64,000 bases of DNA from the NCBI GenBank assembly GCA_018713365.1, contig DVOU01000026.1:1-64000 (forward strand), given 5' to 3'. Positions within the stretch are counted from its first letter, which is position 1. Each line of letters opens with the position of its first letter. The DNA comes from Pullichristensenella excrementipullorum (GTDB taxonomy: Bacteria > Bacillota > Clostridia > Christensenellales > Aristaeellaceae). Under the pieces are notes generated by a model that was given only the letters and a program-made list of their open reading frames with translations, had not been told where the DNA came from and did not search any database. The translations under genes and the position numbers were made by a program. Below, piece after piece: positions 53,134 to 62,100 of this stretch.

Positions 53134-54108
53134 ATGTATTCATCGGGTCTGAAAAAACTGGGAAAAGAATTTGGCCTCGAAGCCGGTCAGGGCCGCGTCT
53201 ACGGCCTGTTGGAGGGCTTTCCCGTCGCCCTGTGGGACGGCATGGGGTCAAAGAACATGCTGGTCTTCTTGGGCCAGCCCAAGGGCGCGGAGGCGGACGC
53301 GCAGATCGACATACCGTCGCTGATCCCCCGCGAACTGGAAGCCTACCGCATCGTGCGCTTCGAGCTGTCCAAGGGCCTGCCCCTTCTGATGATCTCCTTT
53401 TACGACAACCCCGGCACCTTGAAGCGCATGCGCCAGTTCTTTGAGGAGGGCATGGTGGCGCTGCGCGAGGCCGGGCTTTCGCAGATCTACCGCTGCGTGC
53501 AGTGCGGCGAGGCCTTTGAAGGCGCGCCGGACATCGCCCTCGTCAACGGCATGGCCATGCCCGTCCACAGCCACTGCCGGGCGGGCCTTGCGCAGGCCAT
53601 GGAGGAGGGCAAGCGCGCACGGACCGAGATGCAGCGGCAGGAAAGCGCCGCGGCTCTGCGCGACGGCTCCATCCTCAAAGGCGTCTTTGGCGCCTTCCTC
53701 GGCGCGCTCATCGGCTCCATCCCCTGGGTACTCATCTACATGTTCGGCTACCTCGCCTCCATCGGCGGCATCATCATCGGCATGGGCGCGGTGTTCGGCT
53801 ACAAAAAGCTTTCCGGGCGCGTGGGCGCGGCCTGCGTGGTCAGCGCCGTGGTCTTCGCCGCCCTGATGGTGCCTCTGGCCTGCTATGCCGGCGAGGCCGC
53901 GAGCCTGCTCAAGGAGTTTATCGCCGGTAACATGGAGCCATTCCGTATGAGCGATTTCGGCTGGCTCTTCCGCTCCATCACCTCCCTTGCCGAGTGGCGC
54001 GAGGGCTTCCACCAGAACGTACTCATGGGCTACCTCTACGCCGCCATCGGCCTGTTCGGCTACCTCTTCGGCGCGCGCCATTCCTTGCGCCAGCGCGCCG
54101 GGAAATAG
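53134..54108 (+). CDS. Membrane protein with Cys-containing N-terminal domain, unknown
   Basis: 324 residues from ATG 53134 after GTGGGGG. The soluble first half contains a zinc-ribbon-like set, YRCVQCGE and a later HSHC (about 128-155). Four or five membrane helices follow (about 188-210, 213-232, 240-262, 300-318) with Gly-rich packing (IGGIIIGMGAVFGY). No known family is recognised. The 37-base gap to the acyltransferase gene, without a visible terminator, suggests the two are co-transcribed. Confidence 0.75.
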   Translation: MYSSGLKKLGKEFGLEAGQGRVYGLLEGFPVALWDGMGSKNMLVFLGQPKGAEADAQIDIPSLIPRELEAYRIVRFELSKGLPLLMISFYDNPGTLKRMRQFFEEGMVALREAGLSQIYRCVQCGEAFEGAPDIALVNGMAMPVHSHCRAGLAQAMEEGKRARTEMQRQESAAALRDGSILKGVFGAFLGALIGSIPWVLIYMFGYLASIGGIIIGMGAVFGYKKLSGRVGAACVVSAVVFAALMVPLACYAGEAASLLKEFIAGNMEPFRMSDFGWLFRSITSLAEWREGFHQNVLMGYLYAAIGLFGYLFGARHSLRQRAGK

Positions 54109-54145
54109 GCAAAACACCGACAGAGGCGCTTCGTGGGGGGCAAGG

Positions 54146-55168
54146 ATGATGGAAAAGGGAAAGAGAAATACGAATCTGGACGCGATGCGCGTCCTCGCGT
54201 GCATGGCCGTCGTGGGCCTGCACACCATCTCGAACAAGCGTTCCGCGGTGGAGATGTGCTTCTATCTCGTCTGCGGCTTCGCGGTGCCGGTCTTTTTCAT
54301 GGCCAGCGGCTATACGCTGCTCTCCCGCGAGCGCGTGGGCTATGGCTATGTCGCGCGCAAGGCGGGCCAACTGCTGGGCCTTGCCGTGGGCTGGCATGTG
54401 CTGTTCTGGCTGCTGGAACTGACGGCGGACGTTTTGCGCGGGAACTTTTCCCTCCGCTGGGTGGCCGCTCTGCCCGGCGAGTTCTTCGACAGCTTTTTCA
54501 ATAGGGGCTGGTTTTCGCACTTCTGGTATCTGTGGGCGGCGGCGCTCGTATACGCCTGCCTGCCGCTGCTCATCCACCTGCGCGCGCGGCTGTGGCATCT
54601 GTTTGTGGCCCTGCTCTGCGTGGGCGGCGCGCTGACGCTGGCCTCCTGCCTGATGGGCGAGCCGCTCCAGCGCTACTGCACGCAGACGCTGCGCCTGTGG
54701 ATATGGCTGAAGTACTTTATCCTCGGCGGGCTCCTCGCGGGGGCGTCGCCTTCGCCGCTTCATCGCCTCAAGCGCCTCTCTCTGCGCTGGCACACCGCCC
54801 TGCTGGCCGTTTTGACGCTGGCGCTGATACCCTGCCAGTACCTCCTGGCGCGCGATGTGCTGCACATGCCCTGGGCGGAGCATTTTTACGATGGCGTTTT
54901 TGAAACGCTGTGGATCACCGTGCTGTTTACCTGGGTGATGAAGCTGCCCATCCCCGCCAAGGCCGCGCCCTGTGTGCGCCGCCTTTCTTCCCTGACACTG
55001 GGCGTCTATATCACCCACGGCCTCCTGCTCAAGGTCATCACCGGCTTTCCCGTGGCCCACGCCCCCATTTTTGCGTGCGCCGCGCTGCGTTTTTTGACGA
55101 TCCTGCTTTTGAGCGCGCTGGCGACGTGGATCCTTTCCCGCATCCCCGTGCTGCGCCGCCTGGTGTGA
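54146..55168 (+). CDS. Acyltransferase 3 family membrane protein
   Basis: 340 residues with about ten membrane helices. NLDAMRVLACMAVVGLH near residue 10, with the catalytic-type His ending that stretch, and the later VFFMASGYTLL and FWYLWAAALVYACLPLL match acyltransferase-3/OafA-type proteins. These acetylate or succinylate surface polysaccharides or lipids. ATG at 54146 (or 54149) behind a run of G. Substrate cannot be inferred. Confidence 0.85.
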   Translation: MMEKGKRNTNLDAMRVLACMAVVGLHTISNKRSAVEMCFYLVCGFAVPVFFMASGYTLLSRERVGYGYVARKAGQLLGLAVGWHVLFWLLELTADVLRGNFSLRWVAALPGEFFDSFFNRGWFSHFWYLWAAALVYACLPLLIHLRARLWHLFVALLCVGGALTLASCLMGEPLQRYCTQTLRLWIWLKYFILGGLLAGASPSPLHRLKRLSLRWHTALLAVLTLALIPCQYLLARDVLHMPWAEHFYDGVFETLWITVLFTWVMKLPIPAKAAPCVRRLSSLTLGVYITHGLLLKVITGFPVAHAPIFACAALRFLTILLLSALATWILSRIPVLRRLV

Positions 55169-55190
55169 GAGAAAAAACCCGGAACTGCGC

Positions 55191-55219
55191 TTGACATGTC
55201 CGCGCGGCTGTGGTATGCT
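55191..55219 (+). promoter_or_regulatory. Promoter of the T-box operon
   Basis: -35 TTGACA (55191-55196), -10 TATGCT (55214-55219), spacing 17. Confidence 0.82.
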
Positions 55220-55224
55220 CTATC

Positions 55225-55462
55225 ATGACAACGCGATGATGAAGCCAAGTAACGGGAGATCGCCGGATTAAGAGAGCCTTCGGCCGGTGGAAGAAGGTGA
55301 AAGCGCCCCCGCGAATACCCTTCGGAGCGGCCCGGGCGAACTTTCAGTAGTCCGGGACGGCCCGCGCCCGTGAACGCGCCCCGAGACGCCGCCGGTCTTT
55401 CCGCGCGGCAAACGGAAGTGGTACCGCGATCCGTCGCCTTCCTTTGGGAGGGCGATTTTTTT
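55225..55462 (+). ncRNA. T-box leader, tyrosine specifier
   Basis: The core T-box GAAGTGGTACCGCG is at 55415-55428; its bulge UGGU (55419-55422) fits the ACCA end of a tRNA with discriminator A, as in tRNA-Tyr. In stem I, AGAGAGCC and GGTGGAAGAAGGTGAAAGC precede GCGAA-TAC-CCTTCGGAGC, placing TAC (Tyr) at 55316-55318 in the specifier loop. The terminator is a 9-base-pair stem (55434-55442 with 55447-55455) plus seven T. Uncharged tRNA-Tyr should favour the antiterminator and read-through into the aminotransferase and tyrS. Confidence 0.93.
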
Positions 55463-55479
55463 GTCAGGGAGGTTTGCGT

Positions 55480-56658
55480 ATGAAATTCACCGAGGAAGCG
55501 TTCGCGCCGCACATGCGGCCCATCACCGGTTCCGCCATCCGCGAGATATTCAAACTGCTGGGCAAGCCCGGCATGATCTCCTTCGCCGGCGGCAACCCGT
55601 CCAACGCGGCTCTGGAGCCGGAGGTCATCTCCGAACTGGCCGTGGAAGTGCTGGCAAAGTACGGCACGTCGCTTTTGCAGTACGGCGCCACCGAGGGCTT
55701 TGCCCCCTTCATCGAGAGCGCGGGCGAGTTCCTTTCCGAAGTCGGTCTCCGCGCCGGAGCGGGCGAACTTTTGCCCGTGCAGGGCGGCACGCAGGGCTTC
55801 GACCTGCTCATCAAGGCGCTGGTCGAGCCGGGCGACGTCATCCTCGCCGAGGACCCCACCTTCCTTGGCGCTCTGCAGGCCATGCACACCTACAACGCCC
55901 GCATCATCCCCGTGGCCACGGATGAAAACGGCGTCATCCCCGAGGATGTCGAGGAAAAGATCAAAAAGTACAGCCCGAAGCTGATGTACATCATCCCCAG
56001 CTTCCAGAACCCCACCGGCGTGACCCTTTCGCTGGAGCGCCGCAAGGCCATGGCGCACCTTGCCTGCCAATACGGCGTGGTGCTTGCCGAGGACGACCCC
56101 TACCGCGATTTGCGCTATGCGGGCGAGGCGCTGCCCGCCATCAAGGCCTTCGATGAAGAGGGCTGGGTGGTCTACCTCTCCAGCTTCTCCAAGTACGTCT
56201 CCCCCGGCATGCGCCTGGGCGCGGCAGTGGGCAACAAGTTGCTCATCCGCAAGATGACCATCGGCAAGCAGTCCACGGACGTACACTCCCCGCTGCTCGT
56301 GCAGGCTATCATCGACGCCTATCTGCGCAAGGGTCTGATGCCCGCGCATTTGAAGCGCATCTGCGGCGATTACAAAAAGCAGTTGGACGCCATGCTGGAG
56401 GGCTTCAAGTACCTGCCCGCGGGCACGCGCCACACCGTTCCCGAAGGCGGCCTCTTCGTCTGGGCCGAGCTTCCTGAGGGCATGGACGCCAAGGCGCTGC
56501 TGGACAGGTGCGTGGAAAACAACGTCGCCTACGTCCCCGGCACCTTCTTCTACGTGGAGGGCGGCCACGAAAACACCATGCGCCTGAACTTCTCCAACGC
56601 CACCATCGAGGACATCGACAAGGGCATGCGCGCGCTGGGCGCGGCATTGGCCCAATAA
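55480..56658 (+). CDS. PLP-dependent aminotransferase, probably aromatic/tyrosine-linked
   Basis: 392 residues, fold type I class I/II. The PLP Lys238 is in SSFSKYVSPGMRLG; MYIIPSFQNPTG and EDDPYRDLRY are also conserved, as is the C-terminal MRLNFS. The family includes 2-aminoadipate and aromatic aminotransferases. The Tyr T-box in front and tyrS behind suggest it makes or interconverts tyrosine (4-hydroxyphenylpyruvate transamination). ATG 55480 behind GGGAGG; the tyrS start is 15 bases after its stop. Confidence 0.88.
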   Translation: MKFTEEAFAPHMRPITGSAIREIFKLLGKPGMISFAGGNPSNAALEPEVISELAVEVLAKYGTSLLQYGATEGFAPFIESAGEFLSEVGLRAGAGELLPVQGGTQGFDLLIKALVEPGDVILAEDPTFLGALQAMHTYNARIIPVATDENGVIPEDVEEKIKKYSPKLMYIIPSFQNPTGVTLSLERRKAMAHLACQYGVVLAEDDPYRDLRYAGEALPAIKAFDEEGWVVYLSSFSKYVSPGMRLGAAVGNKLLIRKMTIGKQSTDVHSPLLVQAIIDAYLRKGLMPAHLKRICGDYKKQLDAMLEGFKYLPAGTRHTVPEGGLFVWAELPEGMDAKALLDRCVENNVAYVPGTFFYVEGGHENTMRLNFSNATIEDIDKGMRALGAALAQ

Positions 56659-56673
56659 CAGGAGGATATACCG

Positions 56674-57906
56674 TTGAACGCACTGGACATCTTGAAAGAG
56701 CGCGGCTTTATCGCCCAGGTCACCTTTGAGGACGAGCTTTACAAGGCCTTCGACGAGGGCATGGTCACCTTCTACACCGGCTTTGACCCCACCGCCGACA
56801 GCCTGCACATCGGCCACTACATCCCCATCATGGCCATGGCGCATCTGCAGCGCGCCGGCCATCGCCCCATCGCCCTCATGGGCGGCGGCACGGGCATGAT
56901 CGGCGACCCCTCCGGCAAGAGCGACCTGCGCAAGATGATGACCGTGGAGACCGTGGACCACAACGTCTCCTGCATCAAAAAGCAGATGGCGAAGTTCCTC
57001 GATTTCGATTCCGGCCGCGAGAACGCCGCCCTCATCGCCAACAATGCCGACTGGCTGCGCAACCTCAACTACATCGACTTTTTGCGCGAGATCGGCCCGC
57101 TGTTCTCCGTCAACCGCATGCTCACCGCCGAGTGCTACAAGCAGCGCATGGAGCGGGGATTGACCTTCCTCGAGTTCAACTACATGATCATGCAGTCCTA
57201 CGACTTCCTTGAGCTGTTCAGGCGCTACGGCTGCACGCTGCAGGCCGGCGGCGACGATCAGTGGTCGAACATGCTCTCCGGCGCGGACCTCATCCGCCGC
57301 AAGGAGCAAAAGAGCGCCTTCGCCCTCACCTTCAAGCTGCTCTTGACCTCCGACGGCCGCAAGATGGGCAAGACGGAAAAGGGCGCGCTCTGGCTCGACC
57401 CCGATCGCACCTCGCCCTACGAGTTCTACCAGTACTGGCGCAATGTGGACGATGCGGACGTGGAAAAGTGCCTGGCGCTTCTCACCTTCCTGCCCATGGA
57501 CGAAGTGCGCCGCCTCGGCGCGCTCAAGGACGCGGCCATCAACGAGGCCAAGCGCGTGCTGGCCTTTGAGGTCACCAAGCTCATCCACGGCGAGGAAGAG
57601 GCCGTCAAGGCCCGCGACGCGGCCGAGGCTCTCTTTGGCGGCGGCGCCATGGGCGGCAGCGTGCCCACCACCGCGCTCACGGCGGCGGAACTGGCGGAGG
57701 AAAGCCGCCTCGTGGCGCTGCTTGCCCGCGCCGGCCTCTGCAAGTCCAACGGCGAGGCCCGCAAGACCATCCAGCAGGGCGGCGTCACCGTCAACGACGA
57801 AAAGGTCACGGATGTGGACTTCCGCTTCACCCCCGAGATGCTCTCCGGCGAGGGCGCTTTGGTGCGCAAGGGCAAGAAGAGTTACCATCGCTTCAAACTG
57901 GCGTAA
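56674..57906 (+). CDS. tyrS: Tyrosyl-tRNA synthetase
   Basis: 410 residues from a TTG start behind AGGAGG. Class I signatures LHIGH (44-48) and KMGKT (230-234, variant of KMSKS), with YTGFDPTADSLHIGH and the tyrosine site MIMQSYDFLEL and GGDDQWSNM. The C-terminal S4 RNA-binding domain (LCKSNGEARKTIQQGGVTVND) is complete. It charges tRNA-Tyr and lies in the same Tyr T-box operon as the aminotransferase, so tyrosine shortage should raise it. Confidence 0.97.
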   Translation: MNALDILKERGFIAQVTFEDELYKAFDEGMVTFYTGFDPTADSLHIGHYIPIMAMAHLQRAGHRPIALMGGGTGMIGDPSGKSDLRKMMTVETVDHNVSCIKKQMAKFLDFDSGRENAALIANNADWLRNLNYIDFLREIGPLFSVNRMLTAECYKQRMERGLTFLEFNYMIMQSYDFLELFRRYGCTLQAGGDDQWSNMLSGADLIRRKEQKSAFALTFKLLLTSDGRKMGKTEKGALWLDPDRTSPYEFYQYWRNVDDADVEKCLALLTFLPMDEVRRLGALKDAAINEAKRVLAFEVTKLIHGEEEAVKARDAAEALFGGGAMGGSVPTTALTAAELAEESRLVALLARAGLCKSNGEARKTIQQGGVTVNDEKVTDVDFRFTPEMLSGEGALVRKGKKSYHRFKLA

Positions 57907-57915
57907 TGCAACATT

Positions 57916-57938
57916 GCCCGCGGCGTTCTGCCGCGGGC
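57916..57938 (+). terminator. Hairpin after tyrS
   Basis: Perfect 9-base-pair stem GCCCGCGGC/GCCGCGGGC. The next T run is 10 bases further on, so termination may be partial and yigZ may be co-transcribed. Confidence 0.6.
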
Positions 57939-57972
57939 GATCGCCGTATTTTTGAAAAACGCGGAGGCGCGC

Positions 57973-58620
57973 ATGAAGCCATACAAAACGCTCGTTTCCC
58001 GCGCGGACGCGGAGTTCATCATCAACAGATCGCGCTTCATCGGCCACGGCAAGCCCGTGGAGACGGAGGAGGAGGCGCTTGCCTTCCTCGCCGAGATGCG
58101 CGAGACCTACAAGGACGCCACCCACAACTGCTACGCCTACATCGTCGGCGCCAACATGGGCGTGATGCGCTATTCGGACGATGGCGAACCCGGCGGCACC
58201 GCCGGTATGCCCATCATCGAAGTACTCAAGGCGCGCGGCGTCACCAACTGCTGCGTGGTGGTGACGCGCTACTTCGGCGGCGTCCTCCTCGGCGCGGGCG
58301 GGCTGGTGCGCGCCTATTCGCGCGGCGCGGCGGAGGCCGTCAACGCCTGCGGCGTGGGCGTGATGCACCCCACGCTGCGCGTCCTCGTGGACGTACCGTA
58401 CCCGCTTTTGAGCAGGGTGGAATTCTTTTTGAAAACCGCGCCGGTGATCGTCGAGGACAAGGCCTTTGCCGAGCAGGTGACGCTGACGCTGCTCACGCGC
58501 GAAACGGACGCCGCAACCTTGGAAGCGAGCCTTGTCGACCTTTCCGAGGGCACGCTGGAACTGGTGCGCTTCGACGAGTTCTATCACCCGTGGCCGGAAG
58601 AGGACGGCGCGTTAAAATAA
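57973..58620 (+). CDS. yigZ: IMPACT/YigZ-family protein
   Basis: 215 residues from ATG 57973 behind GCGGAGG. The UPF0029 signature SRFIGHGKPVETEEEALAFL and SDDGEPGGTAGMPIIEVL with TRYFGGVLLGAGGLVRAYS is at about 20-120, followed by a ferredoxin-like C-terminal domain. IMPACT proteins interact with the translation/stress machinery in eukaryotes; the bacterial role is unclear. It closes the tyrS region and is followed by the ilvE promoter. Confidence 0.92.
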   Translation: MKPYKTLVSRADAEFIINRSRFIGHGKPVETEEEALAFLAEMRETYKDATHNCYAYIVGANMGVMRYSDDGEPGGTAGMPIIEVLKARGVTNCCVVVTRYFGGVLLGAGGLVRAYSRGAAEAVNACGVGVMHPTLRVLVDVPYPLLSRVEFFLKTAPVIVEDKAFAEQVTLTLLTRETDAATLEASLVDLSEGTLELVRFDEFYHPWPEEDGALK

Positions 58621-58631
58621 CAGTCTCCCGC

Positions 58632-58660
58632 TTGCAATGCGCCCCGACCGGGCGTATAAT
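58632..58660 (+). promoter_or_regulatory. Promoter of ilvE
   Basis: -35 TTGCAA (58632-58637), -10 TATAAT (58655-58660), spacing 17. Confidence 0.8.
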
Positions 58661-58698
58661 GATTCCAAAATTCTATTTCGAGATACGGAGGGTCAACC

Positions 58699-59769
58699 AT
58701 GCAGGACATTCGCTTTGAACAGGCGACTTCCTTCAAGCAGAAGCCGCAGGACGAGAGCAAGATGGGCTTTGGCAAGCTCTTTACCGACTACATGTTTGAA
58801 ATGGACTATTCCGTGGAAAAGGGCTGGCACGATCCCCGCGTGGTGCCGTACCACAACTTCTCCATGGACCCGGCCACGTCCGTTTTGCACTACGGTCAGG
58901 AGATCTTCGAGGGAATGAAGTGCTATCGCCGCAAGGACGGCGGCCTGCAGCTCTTCCGCCCCCGCGACAATTTCAAGCGCATGAACCGCTCTGCCGAGCG
59001 CATGGCCATTCCCCAGTTCGATGAAGACGTGGCCATGGCCGGCCTTGAAAAGCTCCTCGAGGTCGAGAAGGACTGGGTGCCGCACACCCAGGGCGCGACG
59101 CTCTACATCCGCCCCACCATCATCGCCATGGACGCCATGCTCGGCGTACACGCGGCGCACACCTACAAGTTCTACATCATCCTCTCGCCCTCGGGCGCGT
59201 ACTACGCCGGCGGCCTCGCCCCGGTGGACATCTACGTGGAGGACAAGTACGTCCGCGCCGTGCGCGGCGGCATCGGCTTTGCCAAGACCGGCGGCAACTA
59301 CGCGGCCTCCATCCGCGCCGGCGAGATCGCCGAGGAAAAGGGCTACACGCAGGTGCTGTGGCTGGACGGCGTGGAGCAGAAGTACGTCGAGGAAGTCGGC
59401 GCCATGAACATGATGTTCGTCATCGACGGCAAGATCGTCACGCCGATGCTCAACGGCTCCATCCTCCCCGGCATCACCCGCGATTCCATCCTCAAGCTGG
59501 CCAAACACCTCGGCTATGAGACCGAGGAGCGCCGCATCGCCATTCAGGAGGTCTTCGACGCCGCCCACGCCGGCCGCCTCAACGAGGCCTTCGGCACCGG
59601 CACCGCCGCCGTGGTCTCCCCGGTGGGCGCGCTGTGCTGGAACGGCGAAAAGCTCATCATCAACAATGGCGAGATCGGCCCCGTCGCCCAGAAGCTCTAC
59701 GATACCCTCACCGGCATCCAGTATGGCGAGCTTCAGGACGATTTCGGCTGGGTCGTGAAGCTGAACTGA
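58699..59769 (+). CDS. ilvE: Branched-chain amino-acid aminotransferase
   Basis: 356 residues, fold type IV. PLP Lys196 lies in FAKTGGNYAAS; LHYGQEIFEGMKCYRRKDG, YIRPTIIA and FGTGTAAVVSPVG are family hallmarks. The long form resembles the BCAT2 type also found in Bacillus YwaA. It transfers amino groups between glutamate and leucine, isoleucine and valine. It has its own promoter; a GC-rich hairpin with six T follows before the pseudouridine synthase gene. Confidence 0.96.
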   Translation: MQDIRFEQATSFKQKPQDESKMGFGKLFTDYMFEMDYSVEKGWHDPRVVPYHNFSMDPATSVLHYGQEIFEGMKCYRRKDGGLQLFRPRDNFKRMNRSAERMAIPQFDEDVAMAGLEKLLEVEKDWVPHTQGATLYIRPTIIAMDAMLGVHAAHTYKFYIILSPSGAYYAGGLAPVDIYVEDKYVRAVRGGIGFAKTGGNYAASIRAGEIAEEKGYTQVLWLDGVEQKYVEEVGAMNMMFVIDGKIVTPMLNGSILPGITRDSILKLAKHLGYETEERRIAIQEVFDAAHAGRLNEAFGTGTAAVVSPVGALCWNGEKLIINNGEIGPVAQKLYDTLTGIQYGELQDDFGWVVKLN

Positions 59770-59778
59770 CAAACAGAC

Positions 59779-59815
59779 GCGAAGGGGGCGGGGCAGGTGC
59801 CTCGTCCCTTTTTTG
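59779..59815 (+). terminator. Terminator of ilvE (imperfect)
   Basis: AAGGGGGCGGGGCA pairs imperfectly with TGCCTCGTCCCTT, then T run at 59810-59815. Confidence 0.55.
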
Positions 59816-59829
59816 AAAGGAAGAGCGCC

Positions 59830-60696
59830 GTGTTCACGCATCGCATCCCCCCGGGCGTTCCGGAAACGCCCGCGCGCCGCTACATCCGCCGCGCCTGGCC
59901 GCTTTTGCCGGAGCGCGAGGTGCGAAACGCCTTTGCCCGGCGGGATGTGAAGAGAAACGGCGCGCGCATCGCCCCCACAGATACCGTGCGCGGCGGCGAC
60001 GAACTGACGCTCTATGTAAACGCCTCCTTCCCGCTGGACGTGCTGTTTGACGACGGCCATCTGCTCGCCGTCTCAAAGCCGCAGGGCCTGCCCGTGGACG
60101 TCGATCAGGACGGGGTGGGGGCGGACACGCTGCTTTCCCGCCTGCGCGCCCGCAACGAAAACGCCCGCCTTTTGCACCGCCTCGACGCCCGGACCGGCGG
60201 CGTGCTGCTGGCGGCGCTCGATGAAAAGACTTACCAAAGCGGTTTGAACGCCTTTCGCGAACATCAGCTCGTCAAGACCTACCGCGCCGTGGCCAAAGGC
60301 CCGTTTCCGGCGGAGGCGGGGGAATGGCATGACTATCTTGTCAAGGACGCGCGCCGCGCCACCGTGCGCGTGGCAAAGCGTCCCGGCGGCGGCGCGAAGC
60401 CCATCGTCACCCGCTGGCGCGTTCTCGAAGAACTGGGCGAAAACTGGTTTCTCGTCGAGCTTGAGCCGGTCACGGGCCGCACGCATCAGTTGCGCGCGCA
60501 CATGGCGTTTTACGGCCATCCCATTTTGGGGGACGATAAATACGGCTCCCGCGAAACGCGCGCCGCGCGCCTGCACCTCTGGTGCCGCAGCGTCGCGCCG
60601 CTCGCGGGCGCGCTGGGCGATTACGCGGGGCGGGTATTTGCCGCTCCGGAGCCGGATTGGGGGAAGGAACTTGGACATTCGCCTCATCGCCTTTGA
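59830..60696 (+). CDS. RluA-type pseudouridine synthase
   Basis: 288 residues from GTG 59830 behind AAAGGAAG. A short S4-like N-terminal part precedes the catalytic domain with HRLDARTGG (catalytic Asp119), followed by KTYRAVAKG, and VTGRTHQLRAHMAFYGHPILGDDKYG. RluA enzymes modify rRNA or tRNA uridines; the exact target cannot be told. It overlaps the HAD gene by 26 bases, so these two and trmL form one operon. Confidence 0.9.
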   Translation: MFTHRIPPGVPETPARRYIRRAWPLLPEREVRNAFARRDVKRNGARIAPTDTVRGGDELTLYVNASFPLDVLFDDGHLLAVSKPQGLPVDVDQDGVGADTLLSRLRARNENARLLHRLDARTGGVLLAALDEKTYQSGLNAFREHQLVKTYRAVAKGPFPAEAGEWHDYLVKDARRATVRVAKRPGGGAKPIVTRWRVLEELGENWFLVELEPVTGRTHQLRAHMAFYGHPILGDDKYGSRETRAARLHLWCRSVAPLAGALGDYAGRVFAAPEPDWGKELGHSPHRL

Positions 60697-61501
60697 CATG
60701 GACGATACGCTGCTGGGCGCGAACGGGGAATTTCCCGGGATCAACGTGCGCGCCCTGCGCGCCTGCGCCGATCGCGGCATTTCTCTCGCCCTCAACAGCG
60801 GCAGGAGCTTTGAGACCCTGCGGGACTTTGCCTGCGCGCTGGGCGTGGAGCCGTTCATCATCTCCGTCAACGGCGCGCGCGTGGACGAGGGACCCAACGG
60901 CCCCACCCTCATGGAGCGCGTCTACGATGATGAACACACCCGCGTCGTCCACGAGGCCATGCGCGCCTCCGGCCTCTACTACACCGTCTACACCCGCGGT
61001 CACACCTACATGGGCAACTCCGCGCAGCGCTTTTTGTACAGCCGCTTCGGCCACCACTACGCGCACATCAGCCACAGCGGCCCCTATGTCTACGAGATGG
61101 TGGACGATGAAGAACGCCTGCGCACAGAGGGCCTTGTCCATCCCTACAAGTTCGTGGCGCTGGGCACAGAACACGACCCGCGCTTTCAGGGCATCCTCGA
61201 CGCCGTCTCTCCGCTGAACATGTCCATCTCCAGCTCACGCGCCGACAATCTGGAAGTGATGATGCCGGGCGTGGACAAGGGATCGGCGCTCGCCTTTCTC
61301 GCAGAGCGCCTCGGCGTCGCGCGCGAACAGGTGATGGCCTTTGGCGACAACACCAACGATCTGCCCATGCTCGCCTACGCCGGCGCCTCCGTGGCCATGG
61401 AAAACGGCGAGGAGAGCGTGCGCCGCGCCGCCCGCTTCATCGCCCCGCACCACGCGGAAGGCGGCGTGGGCAAATTCCTCTTTGAGAAGGTGCTTTTATG
61501 A
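60671..61501 (+). CDS. HAD-superfamily hydrolase (Cof-type)
   Basis: 276 residues from TTG 60671 after GGGGGAAGG, inside the 3' end of the pseudouridine synthase gene. Motif I FDMDDTLLGA, motif II NSGRS, and motif III/IV DKGSALAFLAERLG...FGDNTNDLPML give all four HAD motifs of the Cof (type IIB capped) family, which dephosphorylates sugar phosphates or cofactors. Substrate unknown. Its stop overlaps the trmL start (ATGA). Confidence 0.9.
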   Translation: MDIRLIAFDMDDTLLGANGEFPGINVRALRACADRGISLALNSGRSFETLRDFACALGVEPFIISVNGARVDEGPNGPTLMERVYDDEHTRVVHEAMRASGLYYTVYTRGHTYMGNSAQRFLYSRFGHHYAHISHSGPYVYEMVDDEERLRTEGLVHPYKFVALGTEHDPRFQGILDAVSPLNMSISSSRADNLEVMMPGVDKGSALAFLAERLGVAREQVMAFGDNTNDLPMLAYAGASVAMENGEESVRRAARFIAPHHAEGGVGKFLFEKVLL

Positions 61502-62013
61502 TGCACATCGTCCTCGTCGAGCCGGAGATACCGCAGAACACCGGCAACATCGCCCGCACCTGCGCCGCCACCGGGGCCATGCTCCATCTCATCAAGCCCC
61601 TGGGCTTTGAGATCTCCGACCGCTACCTGAAGCGCGCCGGGCTGGATTACTGGTATCTGATGACCTACGAAGTCCACGAAAGCTGGCAGGCGTTTGCGGA
61701 GAAATACCCCCGCGCGCAAATGCACTTTGCCACCACCAAAGCCCCGCGCGACTACTGTCAGGTCCAATACGGCCAGGACGACTTCCTCGTCTTTGGCCGC
61801 GAGACGCGCGGGCTTCCAGAGACGCTGCTCAAAGCCAACTACGAGCGCTGCGTGCGCATCCCCATGCGCGCAGACGCCCGCAGTTTGAACCTTTCCAACT
61901 CCGTGGCCGTCTTATTGTATGAGGCGCTGCGCCAACAGGGCTTTCCCGGCCTTGCCGGCGAGGGCGCGCTCACCGGCCGCGACGAGGACGGCGCCTGGCG
62001 GGACTACGTGTAG
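61498..62013 (+). CDS. trmL: tRNA (cytidine/uridine-34-2'-O)-methyltransferase TrmL
   Basis: 171 residues. SPOUT knot motifs: IPQNTGNIARTCAATGAMLH, LVFGRETRGLPE and RSLNLSNSVAVLLYEALRQ. The small size with no N-terminal extension matches TrmL, which methylates the wobble ribose of tRNA-Leu. ATG at 61498 overlaps the HAD stop; a second ATG follows immediately. Confidence 0.94.
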   Translation: MMHIVLVEPEIPQNTGNIARTCAATGAMLHLIKPLGFEISDRYLKRAGLDYWYLMTYEVHESWQAFAEKYPRAQMHFATTKAPRDYCQVQYGQDDFLVFGRETRGLPETLLKANYERCVRIPMRADARSLNLSNSVAVLLYEALRQQGFPGLAGEGALTGRDEDGAWRDYV

Positions 62014-62049
62014 CCGCGCTTTTGTCACAGACCTGTCGCGCCGCGGCGC

Positions 62050-62078
62050 TTGCATTTTGGCCCTGACCATGGTATACT
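62050..62078 (+). promoter_or_regulatory. Promoter of the 86-residue gene
   Basis: -35 TTGCAT (62050-62055), -10 TATACT (62073-62078), spacing 17. Confidence 0.72.
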
Positions 62079-62100
62079 TGGCAGACCGGGAGGTGTGGAA

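Noticed and set aside
55006..58587. 1193-codon minus-strand frame across the T-box, aminotransferase, tyrS and yigZ
   Set aside because: Antisense to three well-identified genes and a T-box; low-complexity translation.
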